From assembly GCA_025464975.1 (NCBI GenBank), contig JAODMT010000011.1, positions 1 to 64,000 on the forward strand: a DNA stretch of 64,000 nucleotides, read 5' to 3'. Each line of letters begins with the position of its first letter. The stretch's first letter is position 1. The stretch comes from Microbacteriaceae bacterium (GTDB lineage Bacteria; Actinomycetota; Actinomycetes; Actinomycetales; Microbacteriaceae). Position numbers and translations under genes: made by a program. This document shows, in pieces, positions 60,690-64,000 of the stretch. The notes beneath the pieces were generated by a model that saw nothing but the letters and a program-made list of their open reading frames with translations, searched no databases and was not told where the DNA came from.

Positions 60690-60698
60690 GGATTTCGG
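60617..60698. repeat. 82-bp imperfect palindrome
   Basis: Outer arms AAATCCATGCAATC (60620-60633) and GATTGCATGGATTT (60682-60695) pair perfectly, with further pairs CC/GG outside one mismatch. An inner stem CGGCGTGTTGA (60646-60656) / TCAACACGCCG (60659-60669) has a two-base centre. Only about 12 bases in the middle of each arm differ. It looks like an inverted duplication. Confidence 0.75.
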
Positions 60699-60779
60699 AA
60701 GGGCCCTCATGAGGGTGCGCGTCATGGGGAACGGGTCTCATCGCGGAGGGAGGGTGAGGAGCATGGGTACTGTGGCGTC

Positions 60780-61343
60780 GTGCTCTCCTTTTTCATCAGC
60801 CACCCGGAAGTTGCCGTCGATGCGGGTTCGCCCATCGAGCAGTGGGGGCTCTCGGAGTCCGGCCAAATCCGCGCTGGTCAACTCTCCGGGCTCGACTGGG
60901 CGCGAGGCATCCGCCGCATCGTTTCCAGCACCGAACGAAAGGCAATGGAAACCGCCGCGATTCTGGGGAGCGCGCTTTCGCTCACGTACACGACCGACCG
61001 CGAGCTGGGAGAGAACGATCGGTCTGCGACGGGATTCCTCCCTTTGGTCGAATTTGAGGCAGCGGCCGATGAATTCTTTGCGCGACCCTCGCTCAGCGTG
61101 AGCGGGTGGGAGACCGCCGCGCACGCGCAAGCTCGTATTGTGGCCGCGGTTCGCCGATTGAGTTCAGACGATGCCCGCCCTACCGCATTTGTTGCGCACG
61201 GCGCCGTGGGCACCTTGCTGTTCTGCGACCTCGTCGACACTCCAATCAGTCGCGAGCACGACCAACCGGGACAAGGCAGCTACTTCAGTTTCGACGCGTC
61301 GACGTGGACCGCGATGCACCGGTGGAGGCGCATTGAGATGTAG
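60780..61343 (+). CDS. Atypical histidine phosphatase-fold protein
   Basis: A 187-residue member of the histidine phosphatase superfamily: LSFFISHPEVAVDAGSPIEQWGLSESGQIRA has SHP where most members have RHG. RRIVSSTERKAMETAAIL (conserved Arg) and FVAHGAVGTLL (second His) follow. Both catalytic His are kept but the first motif's Arg and Gly are not, so activity may be altered. GTG 60780 follows TACTGT by six bases: leaderless. Longer upstream frames run through the palindrome and are rejected. Confidence 0.78.
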   Translation: MLSFFISHPEVAVDAGSPIEQWGLSESGQIRAGQLSGLDWARGIRRIVSSTERKAMETAAILGSALSLTYTTDRELGENDRSATGFLPLVEFEAAADEFFARPSLSVSGWETAAHAQARIVAAVRRLSSDDARPTAFVAHGAVGTLLFCDLVDTPISREHDQPGQGSYFSFDASTWTAMHRWRRIEM

Positions 61344-61442
61344 TGAGCAGACTGAACACGCCACGCTCGCCGGTCGCACCGGTGATGAGAAAATTGGTCA
61401 CTACCCACTCCGGAGAAACACGAAGGAGGCCGCATCACAAGC

Positions 61443-62510
61443 ATGACGACCGCCCTGCGCGCACGCGTCACCGCGTACGGCGGCTCATCGCGCATTGTCG
61501 GCGTTGATCTGGCGCGCGGGCTGGCGGTGCTCGGGATGTATGGCGCCCATGTCGGCCTCACCGAGGACTTCGACTGGGGCCGCCCGGGAACGTGGCTGGA
61601 CGTGGTCAACGGACGCTCCTCCATCCTGTTCGCGCTTCTCGCTGGAGTGTCGATCGCGATAATCTCCGGCGGCCGGAGCGGGCTCGAGGGAATCGAGCTG
61701 AAGCGCGCTCGTGTGCGGATCCTGACCCGCGCGATAGTGATCTTCGTGCTCGGCGCGTATCTCGCGTCCCTGGACACGGGGATCGCCGTCATCCTGCCCG
61801 TCTACGCCGTTCTTTTCGTCGCAACCCTGCCATTCCTGCGCTTGCCCTCACGGTGGCTGTTCGCGATCGCGGCGATCCTCGCGGTTCTCATGCCACTAAT
61901 CGTGTTCGTGTTGGCGCCAGGCAGCCCCGAGGATGATCTCGCTTCCTACCTCTTCGTCACGGGTCCGTACCCGGCACTGATTTGGATCGCCTTCTTCCTC
62001 GTCGGACTCGCGGTCGGCCGGCTCGACCTGACGGCGACCAGCACACGCCTCCGCATCCTGACCGCGGGCATCGGGCTAGCCGTGCTTGGCTACGGTGCGA
62101 GCGCTCTCGTTCTCTCCGGGACCGTCGGGGACGTCCTCCCGGCCGACGTCCGCGACCTCTCCACGGTCGAGGCGCACAGCGGAACCCCGTTCGAGGTGGT
62201 CGGATCGACAGGATTTGCGCTCGCGGTTCTCGCGGTATGCCTCCTTGTCCCTCGGGCCGTCCGCTGGCTGCTCTATCCGCTGGCGGCGATCGGAGCGATG
62301 GCACTCACCGCGTATACCGTTCACGTGCTGATCGTCGACCGCATCGGCTCCCCCGCCTTCGATCAGCCGGACAACGGCCTCTTTCTTGGCTTTGTCGCGG
62401 GGGCGTTTCTCGTCTGCGCAGCATGGACGCTGTTGCTCGGACGGGGTCCGCTCGAGCGTGCGCTCACCGCGCTGTCGCGGGTCGCGGCGCGGGCGCTGCC
62501 CGAACGCTGA
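61443..62510 (+). CDS. DUF1624/HGSNAT-like membrane acyltransferase
   Basis: A 355-residue membrane protein of about ten helices. The start GVDLARGLAVLGMYGAHVG, DVVNGRSSILFALLAGVSIAI and LTRAIVIFVLGAYLASLDTG are typical of the heparan-alpha-glucosaminide N-acetyltransferase domain family (DUF1624/DUF418 group). It probably acetylates an extracytoplasmic acceptor. GAAGGAGG lies upstream of the ATG. It converges with the next gene 15 bp away. Confidence 0.86.
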   Translation: MTTALRARVTAYGGSSRIVGVDLARGLAVLGMYGAHVGLTEDFDWGRPGTWLDVVNGRSSILFALLAGVSIAIISGGRSGLEGIELKRARVRILTRAIVIFVLGAYLASLDTGIAVILPVYAVLFVATLPFLRLPSRWLFAIAAILAVLMPLIVFVLAPGSPEDDLASYLFVTGPYPALIWIAFFLVGLAVGRLDLTATSTRLRILTAGIGLAVLGYGASALVLSGTVGDVLPADVRDLSTVEAHSGTPFEVVGSTGFALAVLAVCLLVPRAVRWLLYPLAAIGAMALTAYTVHVLIVDRIGSPAFDQPDNGLFLGFVAGAFLVCAAWTLLLGRGPLERALTALSRVAARALPER

Positions 62511-62525
62511 CCTACGCCGCGGAAC

Positions 62526-63959
62526 CTACCGGGAGCTGAGCGTGACCGGCGGCACGAACGAGCCGCTCGGCTCCCTCACCCACCAGGCACCGGTCTCCCG
62601 TCGTTCGGTGAACGTGGAATAGCGGTACAGGTACAGCTGAGCCCGGAGCCACCTGGGCCTGCGGCCGTCGAAGGGGTCGCGGCGCAACAGCTTCAGCGTC
62701 GCGGCATCCGCGGTCAGCAGCCGCATGAGCAGAACGATGAACCAGCGGTCACGGCGCATGCCCAGGGGCAGGAACCACATCAGCCAGTCGAGACGCAGAT
62801 GGTACGGAGCGAACTGTCGAGGCATCCGCGTGACGTCGCCCGGCTTCCCCTTGAATTCGTACTCCAGCCAGGTCGTGGATTCGTCCGGCTCCTCGGCATC
62901 CGTTCCCTCAATGACGATTTCGAACCGCTGGCGGGTGATGGTGCCGAACGCGCCATACGCGTTGACCAGGTGAAGCGGGTTGAAACTCGCATTCATCAGT
63001 TGTCGGCGCGCGAGGAGGTTGCGCGCCGGCCAGTAGCTGAGCACGACGAGCAGGGCGATGATCGCGACCACCACGATCGTGAACCAGAGCGGGGCGGACT
63101 GCCGCACTCCGAGGTCCGCCGGGATAGCCGGGATGATCCCGTGCACGACGGAGTCGCCGATCGCCGAGAACGCGAGCACGATCGTGATCGCGTTCAGCCA
63201 GGCGAAGTTGCCGGTGACCACGAGCCACAGCTGGGTGAGCACGATGACGATGCCGGCGATGCTCGCGACGGGTTGTGGCGCGAAGAGCAGGAATGGGATC
63301 ACCAGTTGGGCGAAGTGATTTCCGACCACCTCGAGCCGATGAAACCACCTGGGGAGGTGGTGCGCCCACCAGCTCAGAGGCCCCGGCATCGGTTGCGTCT
63401 CGTGGTGGTAGAACATCGCCGTGAGGTCGCGCCACGCCGTGTCGCCGCGCAGCTTGATCAGGCCGGCACCGAATTCGAGGCGGAAGACCAGCCAGCGCAG
63501 AAACAGCAGAATCGCGATCGGCGGGGCGGTGGCGTCGGACCCGAGGAAGGCCACCACGAAGCCGGCCTCGAGCAGCAGGCTCTCCCACCCGAAGCCATAG
63601 AAGGTCTGGCCCACGTTGACGATGGACAGGTACAGCACCCAGAGCACGAGATAGACCAGGAGAGGAACCCAAGGCGGCCCGAGCTGCGGCAGACCCAGAA
63701 TGTTGGATGCCGCAAGCACGGCGCCCGTCCAGGCGACGACGAGAAGCAGCCGGTCCGAGTAGCGCAAGCGGAACAGCGTCGGCGCGTTGCGCCACGACGT
63801 CGCGGCGATGAAATCGGGCGCCGGGAGCAACCCCCGCTCACCGAGAAGCACGCGGAACTGCGCCGCGGTCGAGAGGAACGCGATGAGATAGATGGCCCCG
63901 ATGCCGCGCTGAATCACCTGACGCGCAAGCTCGTAGTCTCCGGCCGCGAACCAGTCCAT
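62526..63959 (-). CDS. Lipase maturation factor family protein
   Basis: A 477-residue protein of seven or more helices with the LMF landmarks: LARQVIQRGIGAIYLIAFLSTAAQF, FGWESLLLEAGF, RWLVFRLEFGAGLIKLRGD then MFYHHETQPMPGPLSWWAHHLPRWFHRLEVVGNHF, TWLEYEFKGKPGD and QFAPYHLRLDWLMWFLPLG. LMF1 matures lipases in animals; bacterial members have no proven role. The ATG is six bases after TACCGT: leaderless. Confidence 0.9.
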   Translation of the reverse strand: MDWFAAGDYELARQVIQRGIGAIYLIAFLSTAAQFRVLLGERGLLPAPDFIAATSWRNAPTLFRLRYSDRLLLVVAWTGAVLAASNILGLPQLGPPWVPLLVYLVLWVLYLSIVNVGQTFYGFGWESLLLEAGFVVAFLGSDATAPPIAILLFLRWLVFRLEFGAGLIKLRGDTAWRDLTAMFYHHETQPMPGPLSWWAHHLPRWFHRLEVVGNHFAQLVIPFLLFAPQPVASIAGIVIVLTQLWLVVTGNFAWLNAITIVLAFSAIGDSVVHGIIPAIPADLGVRQSAPLWFTIVVVAIIALLVVLSYWPARNLLARRQLMNASFNPLHLVNAYGAFGTITRQRFEIVIEGTDAEEPDESTTWLEYEFKGKPGDVTRMPRQFAPYHLRLDWLMWFLPLGMRRDRWFIVLLMRLLTADAATLKLLRRDPFDGRRPRWLRAQLYLYRYSTFTERRETGAWWVREPSGSFVPPVTLSSR

Positions 63960-64000
63960 TGCCCCACGGTAGATTTCCGCCGGTCAACGGACAACCCGGT

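Noticed and set aside
1-64000. CRISPR arrays, transposases, integrases, prophage genes, rRNA and tRNA genes
   Set aside because: Looked for by repeat pattern and protein motifs; none seen, so no mobile element or defence island is claimed.

Overview
The window is GC-rich DNA from a Gram-positive actinobacterium. The best guess is a soil or plant-associated member of the Micrococcales (Microbacteriaceae-like), from the family mix rather than from any marker gene. Pointers are a DevS/DevR-type two-component system with a DosR-like box, a SAM-IV-clan riboswitch, an ECF42-type sigma factor with DGPF/YCII partners, Sco/TlpA/CcdA redox proteins, mycothiol/thioredoxin-type arsenate reductases, PxKF and PASTA domains, and many genes whose start codon sits 6-8 nt after a TANNNT -10 box (probable leaderless mRNAs). 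No rRNA, tRNA, CRISPR array, prophage, transposase or plasmid origin was found. It reads as an ordinary chromosomal accessory stretch.

Layout. 1-2.4 kb: 3' end of a secreted protein with tandem Ig-like repeats. 2.7-3.8 kb: a MarR regulator divergent from a Pyr4/DmtA1-type integral-membrane terpene cyclase. 4.5-5.7 kb: an OhrR-like MarR regulator with two operators and small unknown ORFs. 6-9.7 kb: two SDRs, a mandelonitrile-lyase-like cupin, a methyltransferase and several gene remnants. 9.8-13.3 kb: small membrane proteins, a DUF2975/HTH pair, a VOC protein and a SixA-like phosphatase. 13.5-19.3 kb: a membrane-anchored alpha/beta hydrolase, an MFS transporter, a ParA/MinD-like ATPase, a PASTA protein, RidA and a GNAT. 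19.4-22.3 kb: an LLM monooxygenase and MHS transporter behind a SAM riboswitch. 22.5-26.9 kb: DUF5652, flavodoxin, tandem Usp and DevS/DevR. 27-33.5 kb: cation antiporter, EEP hydrolase, penicillin-binding protein, MFS and diacylglycerol-kinase-like lipid kinase. 33.5-37.8 kb: GT39-type glycosyltransferase, acyltransferase-3 and a lipoprotein. 38-42.4 kb: a serine beta-lactamase-fold hydrolase convergent with a 957-aa secreted hydrolase, sharing a bidirectional terminator. 42.9-49.4 kb: VOC, membrane protein, TfoX-like protein, a CcdA plus Sco-TlpA fusion operon, and a degenerate MraY paralogue. 49.7-54.5 kb: SHOCT protein, an arsenic locus (arsR, arsO, arsC, an arsR-arsC fusion, aqpS) and DUF2127. 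54.6-59.6 kb: APC permease, an alpha/alpha-toroid protein, and the ECF42/YCII operon. 59.8-64 kb: a gene split by an in-frame amber codon, a long palindrome, an atypical histidine phosphatase, an HGSNAT/DUF1624-like membrane protein and a lipase maturation factor homologue.

How genes work together. The arsenic locus has reductases, a flavoprotein and an aquaglyceroporin but no Acr3/ArsB pump, so arsenite may leave through AqpS. Two copies of CATAGA-N6-TCTATG suggest that the ArsR-ArsC fusion controls both the second arsC and its own divergent unit with aqpS. The SAM riboswitch places the MHS transporter and flavin monooxygenase under sulfur control, suggesting scavenging of an organosulfur compound. 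The CcdA/Sco-TlpA pair looks like a self-contained route for moving electrons out to extracytoplasmic thiols or copper centres. The ECF42 gene overlaps its YCII partner, as expected for co-expression.
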